A DNA stretch of 64,000 bases from Hyphodiscus hymeniophilus (taxonomy: Eukaryota; Ascomycota; Leotiomycetes; Helotiales; Hyphodiscaceae): assembly GCA_016508695.1 (NCBI GenBank), contig VNKQ01000003.1, positions 1,736,001 to 1,800,000 of the forward strand, given 5' to 3'. Every line of letters begins with the position of its first letter. The first letter of the stretch is position 1. A program made the translations under genes and the position numbers. The notes under the pieces were generated by a model. That model was not told where the DNA came from and did not search any database. It saw only the letters and a list, made by a program, of their open reading frames with translations. Shown in pieces: positions 42,953 through 54,144 of the stretch.

Positions 42953-44952
42953 ATGCTGAACCTCAAGTCATTCTTTGCTGCTTCGGCTGCCCTCACTCTC
43001 GTTTCTGGCATCAGTGTCGACGTTGTCAGGCGCAATGAGGAGCCTGCTCAACCTTCCTGCACCGACTTTACCCCTTTCGTTTATGCTGGATGCTTCACAG
43101 ACCCAAGCTCCCCGGAGCGTGCCCTTCTTTATGACTCTGGTTTGGATACCCAGAACAGTGAGTCATCCGCTTGATCTAGCGTTTGGACTCAACCTTACTC
43201 TTCATAGTGACCGTCGAGAAATGTGTTGCTTTCTGTAAAGGAAACGACTATAAATATGCTGGTCTCGAATACTACGGGGAGTGTTTCTGCGGTGCTACCG
43301 TCAATGGTCCCCAGATCGACAATTCTCAATGCACCTTCCCTTGTACTGGAGATAAAAATGAGGTTTGCGGAGGAAACGACATCATCTCGGTGTATCAAGA
43401 CACCACATTCCCCACTGTGGATAAAACAGCCATCTCCGACTATCAGCCTATGGGATGCTACTCGGAAGGGTCACCGGGACGATCTCTGGCCTGGAGACAG
43501 GATCAAATTGCTGAGACCAGTATGACTGTCGAAAGCTGCCTCTCCGCCTGCAAAGATGGTGGTTTCTCTTTCGCTGGTATTGAATATGGCCAAGAGTGTT
43601 ACTGTGGTGTGGTTTTGGGTAATGGAACCGTACCTTTGCCAGCCATTTCGTGCAGTTTCCCTTGCACAGGAAACAGTGCCGAGACTTGTGGAGGTAGCTC
43701 TGCGTTGAACCTCTATGTTGCCAAGGATTTGGAATCTACAGAGCCTTGCGATGCTCCCCAGCAATCATCTTCGTCCTCTTCGTCCTCTTCGAGCTCCGTG
43801 CCCACAAGCACACCCACCTCGTCGCCAACAACTTTTACTTCAAGCAGTACCTCGGCGTCTTCATCATCGTCGAGCTCTGTGCCCATGAGCACACCTAACT
43901 CATCGCTTACATCTTCCCAATCCTCTTCATGTAGCACCACGACGTCTTCATCATCGTCGAGCTCTGTGCCCACGAGCACACCCACCTTATCGCTTACATC
44001 TTCCCAATCCTCTTCAAGCAGCACCACGACGTCTTCGTCATCTTTGACACCCTCTTCCACAAGCTGCACAACGACATTGAAACCAGTCACGACCACCCCA
44101 ACAACCTCGACCACCAAGACCACCGCCTCGCTATGCACATCCACAGTCACAGTGTCCCCAAGCGCGACGTGTGAGTACAAGTGCGGAAAATGGTGCTCCA
44201 GCCCCCTTCCGAACTTCAGCGACTCAGACTCGTGCGGAAAAGCCGTCGCAGCCTGCAGCGTGCAACTTGCATCCTGCTTCCTACAAGCCGGATTCCCCGA
44301 GAGCTTGAATTGCTTTGAATTCTCGGCCTGGTGCTCCAAGGTATCTACCTACTGTGGAAACTCCTGCCCTGGTAAATCGTGCTCCAATAGCGAATGCAAG
44401 AGCAAATATCCACCATCCGGCCCCGCCTCCCCTTCCCCAACACTCTCGACATCCGTCTACACATGCCCACCAGCTTCCGCCACCCCAAGCAAAACATCCA
44501 GCAGCTCAACAATTGTGTCAACAACTAGCTGTGTCCCTGTTCCAACCAATTCAAACATCTGCTCCCAACCAAACAACCCGAGCAATGGCTACACATCCTC
44601 ATCACCAGTCGGCGGGATCGCCCTCCCATGCCTAACCTGCAACAACCTGAAATCGGAATTCAACTCGGGCAATTGCTTCAAGCTATACACCTCTCCCGAC
44701 TCTTCCAGATGTCCATCATACTCACGCTCCGGCTCCCACGGCCCCGGACAAGGATGCAAGGATGCTTGCGACTCTCAATTCACGAGCTGCATGGACACCT
44801 ACGCCCAAGGATGCAAGAACAACAAGCGTGGAGATAACTACTCCTCCGCGAGCCAGAAGTGTAAGAACCAGTGGAATGATTGTTATTCTGCGAATTCGCG
44901 TGTTTCGGTCTCCAGCAGCCGCTGTGGAGGCTTCAATTCCGGATGGTGGTAA
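42953..44952 (+). CDS. Secreted two-WSC-domain protein with Ser/Thr linker and Cys-rich C-terminus
   Basis: Exons 42953-43157 and 43208-44952 give 649 aa. The start at 42953 gives a signal peptide (MLNLKSFFAASAALTLVSG). An upstream in-frame ATG at 42830 would bury it. Two WSC (eight-cysteine, putative carbohydrate-binding) domains follow at about residues 36-130 and 145-235. They are marked by YAGLEYYGECFCG and FAGIEYGQECYCG, each ending in CGG. A long Ser/Thr-rich, probably O-glycosylated linker (about 245-390) includes 29-residue tandem repeats. The C-terminal half carries two further Cys-rich blocks (CEYKCGKWC and GCKDACDSQFTSC). I do not recognise these as a named domain. No transmembrane helix or clear GPI signal ends the protein, so it is probably secreted or wall-bound. 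This differs from the yeast Wsc sensors, which have a TM and cytosolic tail. Confidence 0.9.
43858..44031 (+). repeat. 87-bp in-frame tandem repeat in the WSC gene
   Basis: Two almost identical 87-bp units (43858-43944, 43945-44031) encode 29 residues each of Ser/Thr/Pro-rich linker, with partial copies on both sides. Units of this kind expand and contract readily. Confidence 0.85.
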
Positions 44953-45538
44953 AGGACGAGAGGGAGATAATATGATGAAATGGGATGAATGTAATGTGGA
45001 GGATAGGGAGTGGTTTTCCGGCGCTTTAGGGATCCATTACCCATACATAATTGCTGAAAATTTACTTCGACATGGATAACAAATAGTTAATGAGAAAGAA
45101 ATGAGAATATATTTTTGTCAAATTTCACGATCCCATTATGTGAATACAGTGAGAAGCCTCACTTCCGTGGATAAGCTCAAGAAGCTCTATCTATGTACAA
45201 GTACAGTCATCTCCTCCTACAATACGTCGATAAAACAGTGAACCAAGATGAGTGTGTCGCCATGAATGTTTAGTTATGACAATGCACTACTTGAAAACCA
45301 GACTTACAACATACCACAATTCGAACTTCATATTCCTCCTTCGCTCGTCTGCTGCCAGCAAGCAGGCGAATGGCCGAACAGCAATTTGCGTCCGTCTCAC
45401 CATCTTTTGCTGACTCAACTTATTTAGGTCACTTGAATATCTTGACATCCACGGCCTAGAAAACGGTTCTCATTCTATTGAAAGCTACTAAATACACTCA
45501 TCCATCAAAAGCAAACGCAAAGCACACCCTTCCCCCAA
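44953..45538. other. Convergent 3' region, WSC gene / eIF3a
   Basis: 586 bp between convergent genes, presumably both 3' UTRs. No protein-like ORF. Confidence 0.5.
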
Positions 45539-48500
45539 TCAGGACTTATTGCGGAGGTGAGGTGGCACAAATTTACCGGTACTGCCGGAAGGTCTGAGAG
45601 AATCTCCTGCTGGGGCAGGAGCAGGTGAATGTGCAGCTGCAGGTTTCGGTCCTGGGAACTCTTCTTCTCCTCTTCCAGACCGACCACGCGATAGAGGCAC
45701 ACCGCCGGAAGGCGCACCACCTGTCTTGGCAGCTTCACGATCTCTCCAGCTCGGCTTTCCTCCTGCGAGAGCGAGGCGGGGTGGGCCTGCAGGTCGATCG
45801 TTGGAGTCAGTGCGCTCCATAGGAGGAGCACGAGACGGAGCAGGGGCAGCGGCTGGGGACTCAGTTCGAGCTGATGGGATCTCTTTTCCCTCGGCGCGAA
45901 GCTTCTCCTTCTCTCTCCAACCCATCTTAGCACCAGCAAGTGGCAACGGTGGACGTCTATCAGATGAGTCGCTGCGATCTGGTGCTGCTCTGCTGATGGG
46001 ACCACCGGCAGCCTTAGCCTCAGCTCTACGTTTAGCAGCCTCCTCTGCTCGCCTCTCTTGCAGAGCCGCCATCTCCAACGCCTCTTGTCTCTCCTTCTCC
46101 CGAACTGCCTTGAGCTCTTGGAACTCCTGTCTCTTCTTCTCATCTCGAGCAGCCTTCTCCTCCGCTTCTTTGGCCGCACGCTCCTCTTCCTCTCTCAAAA
46201 TTCTCTCCTGTTCCTCAAGCTCACGCTTCTCGCGGATCTTGCGCTCTCTGAACTCCTTTCTGCGCTGAGCAACCAACCTCTCAAGCTCCTTCTCGGCATC
46301 ACGGCGACGCTTTTCAAACTCATCGTGTCTGCGCTCAACGACCGACTCTCTGAAGGAATCGTAGAAGGGTACCAATCGAGTCAATCTGTGCTTCAGTTCG
46401 ACATTCTCCTTGTGCTTAGCTTCAGCATCTTTCAGAGTCTGTGCCTTGGTCTTTTCATATTCCTCCAAATCGCGTTCACGCTGTTGCTCAAAGTCTTGCG
46501 GCAACTTCTTGGCTTCCTCCTGTCTGAAGGCTCGCTCAAGGTGATCAATGCGCTTGCCGGTAATTCTCATTTTTTCATTGATCTCATTTTTCTCGCGTTC
46601 CAATTGGGAAAGCTTCATTAAACGAAGATCGGTTGTGTCGAGACTGTCCAGATCGATGTTCTTGTCAAGCTTGAGCTCCGCAGCTGCCTTCTTGACCTCA
46701 TCCTGGCGAACTTTGGCCAGCTCAGCTTCCCGTCGTTTCTTCTCCCGTTCTTCTTGCTCTTGCGCAAGACGCTTGGTCTCAGCTTCCTCGAGTTTGGCGG
46801 CTTGAAGACGTTTGGCGGCAGCAATTTCTTTTTCCTTTCGTGCTTGAATTTCAGACGCCTCTTCCTTCCGCTTGTGGATGACCTCTTTGCGGGCTAGGGT
46901 GTCTCGGTGTTCTTGCTCTGCACCAGCCTTGGCCCTAGTATACGCTGCTTCACGAGCTTTGATTCTAGCCTCATTGAATGAAGGATCGACGTACTGGCAG
47001 GTGATGTAGAGGGACTTAGCTAGACGGGTCAATTGGGTTCGGACGATTTCGGAAGGAGTGTTTTGGAGACGCTGGACTGATGAGGTCTCGCTTTCAGCAG
47101 AGCCGGAGCTGGAACCGGCTTGGATTGCCTTGGTTGATGAGAAGACATCCGTATCAAAGCTCAGAACCCCAGTAGCGTGATCCATTCGGATAGCCAGATC
47201 GCCCTTCTTGTTGCCGTTCATGATGAACTTCTCAATAGTATCTCTGGTGACTTGGAATGGTTCGGGAAATCTGGCGAGGTCCTCCACGAATTTCAGATCG
47301 ACCGTCTCGTATACCTGAGAAAGTTGTTGGAAGAGTCTGGTCAGAATGACTTGTTGAAGAGGAAGAATATACTTTTCCATCTCAGCGTCGGCACCAATCT
47401 TGGTCAAGATAGGGGATATCTTTTGGCAAATCGAAAGGGGGTGGAAGTCGACCTCAAGAATGTTGTAAAGCTCGCGAATCTCTGGGCGAGCACGCTTCAG
47501 GAGACCTTTGCTCATAGCATCCTTGAAGAGAACTGCACGAGTTGGGGCCTGGGCCATGCCAAGGAGGTGAGTGAGGCGGGAATTCTTATTTTTCTTAGCC
47601 TCATCGATGTCAACTAAAGCACCACGGGATCTGGATGTGCTGATGACAGGAATAGCAAGAGCTGAGAGCAGAACAAATGAAGCAGCCTTGGAAAGATCAG
47701 CCTCCGAAGTCGCTGGGTTATCTCCCTTCTTGCTTTGTCCAGACGCAACGATGGACGCTGATTGACGGAGGAGGTTGTAATATCTCGACCAGGCGGCAGC
47801 GTGGAACAGGTAGTTTTCTCCAACTAAGAAGATACGGGTCAACTTCTCGTAGTAGTTGGCCATCATAATATTCTTCGGTGGTCGCTTGCTGAGGTTGAGC
47901 AAGGTATGAATATCCTCAACACTTCTAAAAGCCTCTTGCCAGAGCTCAAGTTCAACGGCGACATTCAATTGCTGGAAACGAGTCTCGAGATGACGTTGAA
48001 GGGTATCTGGGTCGTTGAGGTTGATGGCGTGCATCTGCGAAGAGTACTTGGCAGCAGTCTGAACATGGTTTCGGAGCAGCTCGCAGAGTCTGCGGAACTC
48101 GGTCTTTCGTGTGTATTTCTGGCAGAACTCAAATGCTTGCATGGCAGTGCTCTGGTACATGATTTCCAATCTCGCATTGTTTCGGAGGATATCGAGAACG
48201 GTCCGGTAAGTCTCCCAGAGAAATTTGAGCCATGGTGTTACAATAGCACGATCTGTTCGGTCTCTGGATTGCTCGCCCGATACGGTGGAGAGGAGGATAG
48301 ATTCTGGGGTTTCGCTGGCTTCGAGATCATCGACACTGGCTGTTGCTGCGGTGGTCTCAAGAGATGATTGAACATCATCGGCCTTTGCTTGTGCGGTCTT
48401 CACCTTTTCCTCTGCTAACTCAATAAATTTCTTGAGGACCAACTGTAGAGACGAATTAGCAAAGGTTCGGGATTTAGGTAAGTGTGGTTCTTTGTAGCGT

Positions 48501-48769
48501 ACCTCGATCGTTCCAACATTTGTATTTTGGCTGATGTTCTTGTACTGGTACAAGGCATCCTTTGCCAGCTTCCCCTTCTTCTGCTCAACGGACTGTTCAA
48601 CCAACATGAGCATGACCGGCTCCAAGGAGGTGATGGGCACATTTCGAGATCTTTTCGATGTGATGTGTTCGTGAAGTAAAACTAGAGCAGCCTGTTGCTG
48701 TCCCACTCCCATGAGTTCATGGGCGCGTTTGAGAACATTCTCTGGTTTCTGCTGAGGGGGTGGAGGCAT
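45539..48769 (-). CDS. TIF32: Translation initiation factor eIF3 subunit a
   Basis: Largest core subunit of eIF3, which recruits mRNA and Met-tRNA to the 40S ribosome. The start is the ATG at 48769 ([20 protein letters not shown]); the longer ORF extends upstream but this is the family start. One stop-free intron (48502-48443, 60 nt, GTACGC donor, CTACAG acceptor) is removed, giving 1056 aa. Unspliced, it would insert 20 foreign residues after TIE. The helical and PCI domains occupy about residues 1-520. A very long charged coiled-coil/spectrin-like region (about 550-930) follows, full of [18 protein letters not shown] heptads. The C-terminus has repeats ending in GxxKxxWRxRE (MGWREKEKL and PSWRDREA) and finishes with [11 protein letters not shown]. 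Confidence 0.97.
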   Translation of the reverse strand: MPPPPQQKPENVLKRAHELMGVGQQQAALVLLHEHITSKRSRNVPITSLEPVMLMLVEQSVEQKKGKLAKDALYQYKNISQNTNVGTIEVRYKEPHLPKSRTFANSSLQLVLKKFIELAEEKVKTAQAKADDVQSSLETTAATASVDDLEASETPESILLSTVSGEQSRDRTDRAIVTPWLKFLWETYRTVLDILRNNARLEIMYQSTAMQAFEFCQKYTRKTEFRRLCELLRNHVQTAAKYSSQMHAINLNDPDTLQRHLETRFQQLNVAVELELWQEAFRSVEDIHTLLNLSKRPPKNIMMANYYEKLTRIFLVGENYLFHAAAWSRYYNLLRQSASIVASGQSKKGDNPATSEADLSKAASFVLLSALAIPVISTSRSRGALVDIDEAKKNKNSRLTHLLGMAQAPTRAVLFKDAMSKGLLKRARPEIRELYNILEVDFHPLSICQKISPILTKIGADAEMEKYILPLQQVILTRLFQQLSQVYETVDLKFVEDLARFPEPFQVTRDTIEKFIMNGNKKGDLAIRMDHATGVLSFDTDVFSSTKAIQAGSSSGSAESETSSVQRLQNTPSEIVRTQLTRLAKSLYITCQYVDPSFNEARIKAREAAYTRAKAGAEQEHRDTLARKEVIHKRKEEASEIQARKEKEIAAAKRLQAAKLEEAETKRLAQEQEEREKKRREAELAKVRQDEVKKAAAELKLDKNIDLDSLDTTDLRLMKLSQLEREKNEINEKMRITGKRIDHLERAFRQEEAKKLPQDFEQQRERDLEEYEKTKAQTLKDAEAKHKENVELKHRLTRLVPFYDSFRESVVERRHDEFEKRRRDAEKELERLVAQRRKEFRERKIREKRELEEQERILREEEERAAKEAEEKAARDEKKRQEFQELKAVREKERQEALEMAALQERRAEEAAKRRAEAKAAGGPISRAAPDRSDSSDRRPPLPLAGAKMGWREKEKLRAEGKEIPSARTESPAAAPAPSRAPPMERTDSNDRPAGPPRLALAGGKPSWRDREAAKTGGAPSGGVPLSRGRSGRGEEEFPGPKPAAAHSPAPAPAGDSLRPSGSTGKFVPPHLRNKS

Positions 48770-49676
48770 TTTCAAGATGGTGGGCAGGCGCCCTACGCGG
48801 TGCTCGTTATTGGATGCTTTTGATGATTTGCGACAATTGTCTGGCCTCTGAGGTGTGGTTTTGAGTGTTCTCGAGACACAGAAGTTAATGTCAAGTCGTG
48901 GATTTCGCCTTTGTGTGATTTGCTTCACACTCGCTAAAAACCCACGAGCCACTGAAGAGAGTCACTCATAAAATTACGGTGGCCGAATCTGCAAGAGTAA
49001 ACATATCACAATATGGACTGGACATATGCAATGGTTCTATGGATTTGAATAAGCCGGGTTTAGCAGTTATAAGTGAGTATGTTATGGAATTGATGATTTG
49101 AAAATTTCGGTGCTTTGGCTGTTCTCTGGCTTCGAAAGCTTCAATCACTCCAATCGAGGCTATGGATTCCATGTAGTCTCACGAGTTACAGCGACCAGTG
49201 TTATTTTATCTCGTCTTTATAGTTATACTTTTTCAGTTATAAACCAACTGATTCTGGTCTACATAGCTTTCTTGCCTTTACATAGACCAGATTGTTCCAA
49301 TCTCTTGGAAAGATTCGGGTACAGGATACCGAGCATTCTGGTCGAGGGGTATACTGCGCCGCGGGCGCTCTTGGCTCTCCGTAAAATCAGCTACTGTACT
49401 CGAATCCAGACTAGTGGACCAATGCCTCCTTACCATTTGCAAATGAGAAGTAACAGCCAGAACTCCAGATTATCAAACCCTCAATTTCACATCGCGACCT
49501 CTCAAAAGCCTCTTAGCGGCTTGTCGCAAGGTTCAGAATTGGATTCACATCGACGGAAACCATAAACGAGTACGTCCAATTGTTTCTTGCACGTAAATCC
49601 CATCAAATGCTGACAAAAGATTGTTGCAGCCATTCAGGAGCTAATATCTCAAGCCAAAACCCAACCCAACCACACG
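48770..49676. other. Divergent promoter region, eIF3a / G gamma
   Basis: 907 bp between divergent genes. A 155-aa plus-strand ORF inside (49098-49565) has no homology I recognise and lies where 5' UTRs are expected. Confidence 0.5.
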
Positions 49677-50012
49677 ATGCCTTCATACTCCTCTCGCGAT
49701 GCCTCCGATCCTTCCCAGGTCAAGAAGAATAAGCAATCTATGGCCGATCTCAAGCTACGACGTCTCACCGAATTGAACAACAGACTCAGAGAGGATTTGG
49801 AGCGCGAGCGGATTCCTGTTTCTCAAGCTGCCAAAAGGTATGGTCTACACACAGCTTGACAAAACAAGAGTTATCTGCTAATATTCAATAGTATCATCTC
49901 GTATACCAACAGCACAAAAGACTTCATGGTACCGTCAACCTGGGGCACGGTCGACAAGAAGGATGATCCCTATGCCCCTCAACAGAGTGGAGGGTGCTGC
50001 GTTGTGATGTAA
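49677..50012 (+). CDS. gng-1: Heterotrimeric G-protein gamma subunit
   Basis: Partner of G-beta in fungal pheromone, nutrient and development signalling. Exons 49677-49837 and 49892-50012 give 93 aa, the usual fungal length. The N-terminal part has an amphipathic helix (MADLKLRRLTELNNRLREDL) that pairs with G-beta. The second exon ends DPYAPQQSGGCCVVM, so the C-terminal CVVM is a CaaX prenylation box. An extra Cys directly before it could be palmitoylated. The intron (54 nt) has GTATGG, a CTGCTAATATT branch and AATAG. Confidence 0.96.
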
Positions 50013-50532
50013 GAAGCAGGATTGGGTGGATACAAGCAAGGCGTTATCAGGCGTAAAGGACTTTCTGTGTTGATACGTTTCTCAGTGATGCATACTGGAT
50101 AGTGGTGGAGGTGTGTGTCCCAACGAGTGCGGAGCGCGAAAGCATGTAATACTTCTGGTGCTTCGTTTACAATTCTTTCATTTCTTGTGCATAGCATTAC
50201 GAGGCCACTGGATGGGGAAGAGCCATTTCCTATGTTATGGAAATGAAATTCATTACAACTACCTGGTGTGTTATCCAATTTGCCCTGCGTTGTGAAGACC
50301 CGAGTTTCTTTGAGATGCACGAACTCGATCCGAAGCGACCAACTGCCGCCCCTGGTGGCCCTAGATGACAAAACAACGGTAGACTCAATTTCATCACGAA
50401 TTACAAGCACAAATTTCTTTTTGTTGCCCTCTCCCAAACTCCCAAGAATTTCAGATCCGGGAAATAAATATAGAGCTGATTCACAAAATTGATTTACAAA
50501 ACTGATTGCGCAATCCAAATCAGGCGTCAAAA
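50013..50532. other. G gamma-Rdx spacer
   Basis: 520 bp between tandem plus-strand genes. A minus-strand ORF overlapping both is discussed among rejected items. Confidence 0.5.
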
Positions 50533-52016
50533 ATGGATACCTCATCAGTGCCTCTCCCACGCGTGACGATACAGTTCTGCACACAATGCAAATGGTATTA
50601 TAATCTCCGTTAATATTGTCTGAAGACATAGCAGAGCTATTCATGGTACTGACTCACCCGATTAGGATGCTTAGGTATGAACTGCATACCCCTTTCCAGC
50701 CCGAGCTATGACTTTCTAGTTGGCTTGACAAGAGCCAAGATGTAAAAGGTCATCTATTAACCCCTCCGGTTTGACATAGAGCCGCATATGTAGGTACACC
50801 TTATGATTCTCGCTATCATCATGCAAAGCTCCCCCTTCCTCATGCTTCAGTAAGCATGCCTGCAATCCCCATGTCTGAGATGGACCAGGGCTTCAAACTT
50901 TTGAATCGAGATTGAACACGTGATGGCAGGCTTTGACTTCAAGTCCTTTTAAATGATATTGGAGACGTCCCAACTTGAAGTCTCTTTCTAAAACCGATGC
51001 CGGTCTCTCGAGTGAAGGCCCAAAGTCTAAGCTTTGCAGCCTCCCATTAGACCCTCCTCGATGTGCTTTCCTACGACTGCAGTCTCTGACGCTCACCCAG
51101 TTCGCCCAAGAACTTCTCTCAACATTCTCAACATCCCTCGGAGAAGTCGCTTTGCTACCTTCAACTGGCGGAGTCTTCGTTGTGAAGCTCTATCATGATA
51201 CTCCGTCATCTGATGGCTCACCGTCGACACTCCAAGAGCATCTGCTTTGGGATCGGAAGGCTGAAGGTGGATTTCCAGGTAGGTAGAAATTTTAACCCTT
51301 CTTTTCCTCTTTTCTGCTCCTACTATTGAAACATACCAATCCTCAGCACCTCTCCATCTTCGAAGCTTTGCCCTTCCTCACAGCAGAATCACATCTCCAA
51401 ACACATCTACCTCTCCCAGAAATCACAACTAACACCGCCCCAGAAACCAAGACCCTCAAGAAGCTCGTCCGCAACATCATAGACCCAACCCGCGATCTCG
51501 GACATGTTGATGGACACAAGGCCTCTTCATCGAACCAACCCTCTGACCTGAACTCCTCAGCATCACCCTCCAGCGCTCACGACCAGCAAGCTTCTAGCAA
51601 ACACAGCTTGCCTGAGGGCGTCACTCCGATCCCCGCGGCAATCAACAGATTGCAAAGCAACGAGTCGTCCACTCTCGGAGGGGAGAGGAAGTTCACGCCT
51701 GTAAGTCCTGCTGTCCGTCCTTTCCCTTACCATCCTATCCTTGTGTACCTCCTTTCCTTCTACTCAGACTTCTCCACCAACCCGTCACCCTCCGCTCTAC
51801 CTGCGTCAGCTACACAACCAATGTTCCTGCTAGAAATTGACTTTACTTCAGATGGACGTAGATCCCAACTCTCGACGCGTAAGTGCAGTTATCGACAGCG
51901 AGGCTCAGAACCATCACGAGGACGAGGAAGTCGTGGGAGCGAATGGGAAGATTAGAATCACGGGCGGTGATGGGGATTTCGGGTTCTGTAGGCCGGGAGA
52001 TGAGGATTGTGGTTGA
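50533..52016 (+). CDS. Rdx / selenoprotein-W-like thioredoxin-fold protein with two microexons
   Basis: Rdx (SelW/SelT/SelH) proteins are small thioredoxin-like redox proteins; fungal members have Cys instead of selenocysteine. Exons: 50533-50594, 50666-50674 (9 nt), 50780-50789 (10 nt), 51101-51278, 51444-51700, 51852-52016; they give 226 aa. Exon 1 encodes MDTSSVPLPRVTIQFCTQCK with the CxxC pair (Cys16, Cys19). The two microexons then supply WMLRAAY, and exon 4 continues FAQELLSTFSTSLGEVALLP. This rebuilds the conserved fungal motif exactly. IIDPTRDLGHVD in exon 5 ends the fold. The rest is a polar, acidic extension ending in FCRPGDEDCG. The last intron (51701-51851) is less certain; reading through it gives a different tail ending at 51955. 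Confidence 0.85.
50666..50674 (+). other. 9-nt microexon in the Rdx gene
   Basis: GATGCTTAG lies between CCGATTAG and the GTATGA donor. It completes Trp and encodes Met, Leu and two bases of Arg. Confidence 0.8.
50780..50789 (+). other. 10-nt microexon in the Rdx gene
   Basis: AGCCGCATAT lies between TTGACATAG and the GTAGGT donor. It completes Arg and encodes Ala-Ala-Tyr, exactly the residues missing before FAQELL. A TTAAC branch lies about 20 nt upstream. Confidence 0.78.
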
Positions 52017-52963
52017 GGTTGACCTGTACGGTATGGTGGTGGGAGGGTGACGGATGGGACTCGAGGCGAGAGGGACGGGTTGGAGAGATGGAAGATGAGT
52101 TGTTTGTTCTGCAATGGATTCTGGATGGAGGATAGTAGTGGCCTGGAGAGATTGTTGGCAATCAAACGTGGCAAATGTCCTTATCGCTCAACTACTGTGA
52201 GCCAGCGAGATCATTAGCATTCGTTGCATAGGGTCTGGATGATGGGGGACGATCGGGGTGCTTGCTTACACATATTCGACGTGGCTCCACACGGGTCTCA
52301 ACTGCACATGCTCGTTCACGACACAAGTCCACAGTACAAGAACGTCTTTGGTAGGAAATTAATTCATTCAACCGCACAGATCAGTGTCAGCAAGTTGTGG
52401 CAGAAGAAACGGCTACGGAAAACCACCACCCACTATCCATCCATGCCCCTTCATCACTCATAGTACAATCCTCGCTGCCATTTCTCTTCGCCATTAACAC
52501 ATGCGCAAAAGAAGCCAACGAAAGCCAGCCATCCTTCCGAGCTACACAGACAAAAGTAACATCACGCAAAAGCCCCCGGATATCATAACCGCATATACAT
52601 TCGCAGACCCCGGCCACCACAACCCAAGTCGAGACGAGCCGAGCCATGCTTTCGTAATCGTTTTGCGTGGGTCATTTCGTTGACATGAGTCGTTGATCGT
52701 TAGTGGAAGGAAAGACGTGTGCATACTACGAGATGCTGCTGAGAGGGCAGTTGACGTAGTGGCACGAGCGCAAATAGATATATTCGGTGATTAGGATCGG
52801 ATCGGATTCGAGAGTTATCGAAAGTCGGGGAGATCGAGAGAGTTGTAGAGGTCGACGCGCTTGGGCGAGTACAGTGTCGAGATACTCGGGAGGAAATCGA
52901 GAAGGCTTGCTTATCTGCTGCGTCCGAACCTGCTATACACAAGGAAGTTCGTAATTGTTCATT
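52017..52963. other. Convergent 3' region, Rdx / PP1
   Basis: 947 bp between convergent genes. Several short ORFs, none protein-like. Confidence 0.5.
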
Positions 52964-54144
52964 CTACTTTTTCTGCTTCCTCGGAGGAGTGACGGGCCTG
53001 CTGGCACCAAGACCACCGCCGTAAACGTACTTTTGTTTCTTCTCCGCTGGTTTCAAGATCTGGTGGCAATGGTCAATGAATGTAGTGGAGTTTGGAGAAT
53101 ATGAAGACTAACCTGGAACGAACATAGCAAACTCTCATCCACGCTCATCATTGCTCCGGCATTGTCGAACTCACCACAGTAGTTTGGCGCACTAAAAAGT
53201 GTAACCAACTGCCGCTTAGAGAAAAACTCATAGCCATCTTCGACAACCTGATGAGCTCGGCATATCAAGTCCATGTCATGCTTTTGTAGGAATCGGGAAA
53301 CGACGTCGGGTCCGAAAGTGAAGGAAACACCTCGATCATTTTCACTCCAGCCGGTGATATCCTTATCTGGATCAGACCAGAGGAGATCGCAGAGAAGACC
53401 ACAGTCGGGAATCTATTTGTATCAGCAAGAGCTCGGGCCGTCTCCCGGCGCACCGAAAGCTGGCAAGAAAAGCAAAAAGATGGACTCACATCGGTGGGGC
53501 GCATAACGCGGCGAATCTGCTCCATGGAGTTCAGGTCAGGGCTGAGACCACCGTGCATGGTGAAGATCTTCTCATCAATGATCGCGGCAATGGGCAAGCA
53601 GTTGAAGCAGTCGGTAAACGTCTTCCACAGCTTTATGTTGTATCTTCTCTTGCACTCGTCGTAGAATCCGTAGATACGGTTGATGGAAGCGCATTCATGA
53701 TTGCCGCGGAGGATGAAGAAGTTTTCGGGGTATTTGATCTTGTATGCAAGAAGCAGGCAAATGGTCTCAAGAGATTGCTTTCCTCTGTCGACATAGTCAC
53801 CAAGGAACAGGTAGTTTGCCTCTGGAGGGAATCCGCCGTATTCAAACAGACGAAGGAGGTCATAGTATTGGCCGTGAATGTCACCGCAGATCTGTGGGCA
53901 CACAAAAGGTCAGTACAAGGCCCTTCCATAACTCTTAGAACAACACGTGTGGCGATATGCATACTTTAATAGGAGCCTCGAGCTCTAGTAGGATAGGTTG
54001 GGAGATGAAGATTTCGCGAGCCTTGGTGCATAGATAACGGATCTCCGCCTCCAAAAGCTGAACTTGCTTGCCAGGTCGGCTTCCTCGGACTTCCAACAAT
54101 CTATCAATGATGGAGTCGAGGTCTACATCGTTCTGGTCCGCCAT
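52964..54144 (-). CDS. GLC7: Serine/threonine protein phosphatase PP1 catalytic subunit
   Basis: Type 1 phosphatase with roles in glycogen metabolism, mitosis and polarity. Minus-strand exons: 54144-53965, 53891-53490, 53412-53113, 53059-52964; all are phase 0 and total 325 aa. The metal and phosphate ligands are all present: [37 protein letters not shown] and [25 protein letters not shown] and [15 protein letters not shown] follow. The short C-terminal tail contains RPVTPPRK, the conserved Cdk phosphorylation site (T-P-P-R) of PP1. The introns are 73, 77 and 53 nt. Confidence 0.98.

Noticed and set aside
49098..49565. 155-codon plus-strand ORF before the G gamma gene
   Set aside because: Hydrophobic start but no recognisable domain or splice structure; it lies where two divergent 5' UTRs are expected.
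49979..50644. 221-codon minus-strand ORF starting from an ATG
   Set aside because: It overlaps the coding ends of two well-supported plus-strand genes (G gamma exon 2 and Rdx exon 1), shows no motif, and its C-terminal part is low-complexity Pro/His/Thr. Most likely an antisense shadow.
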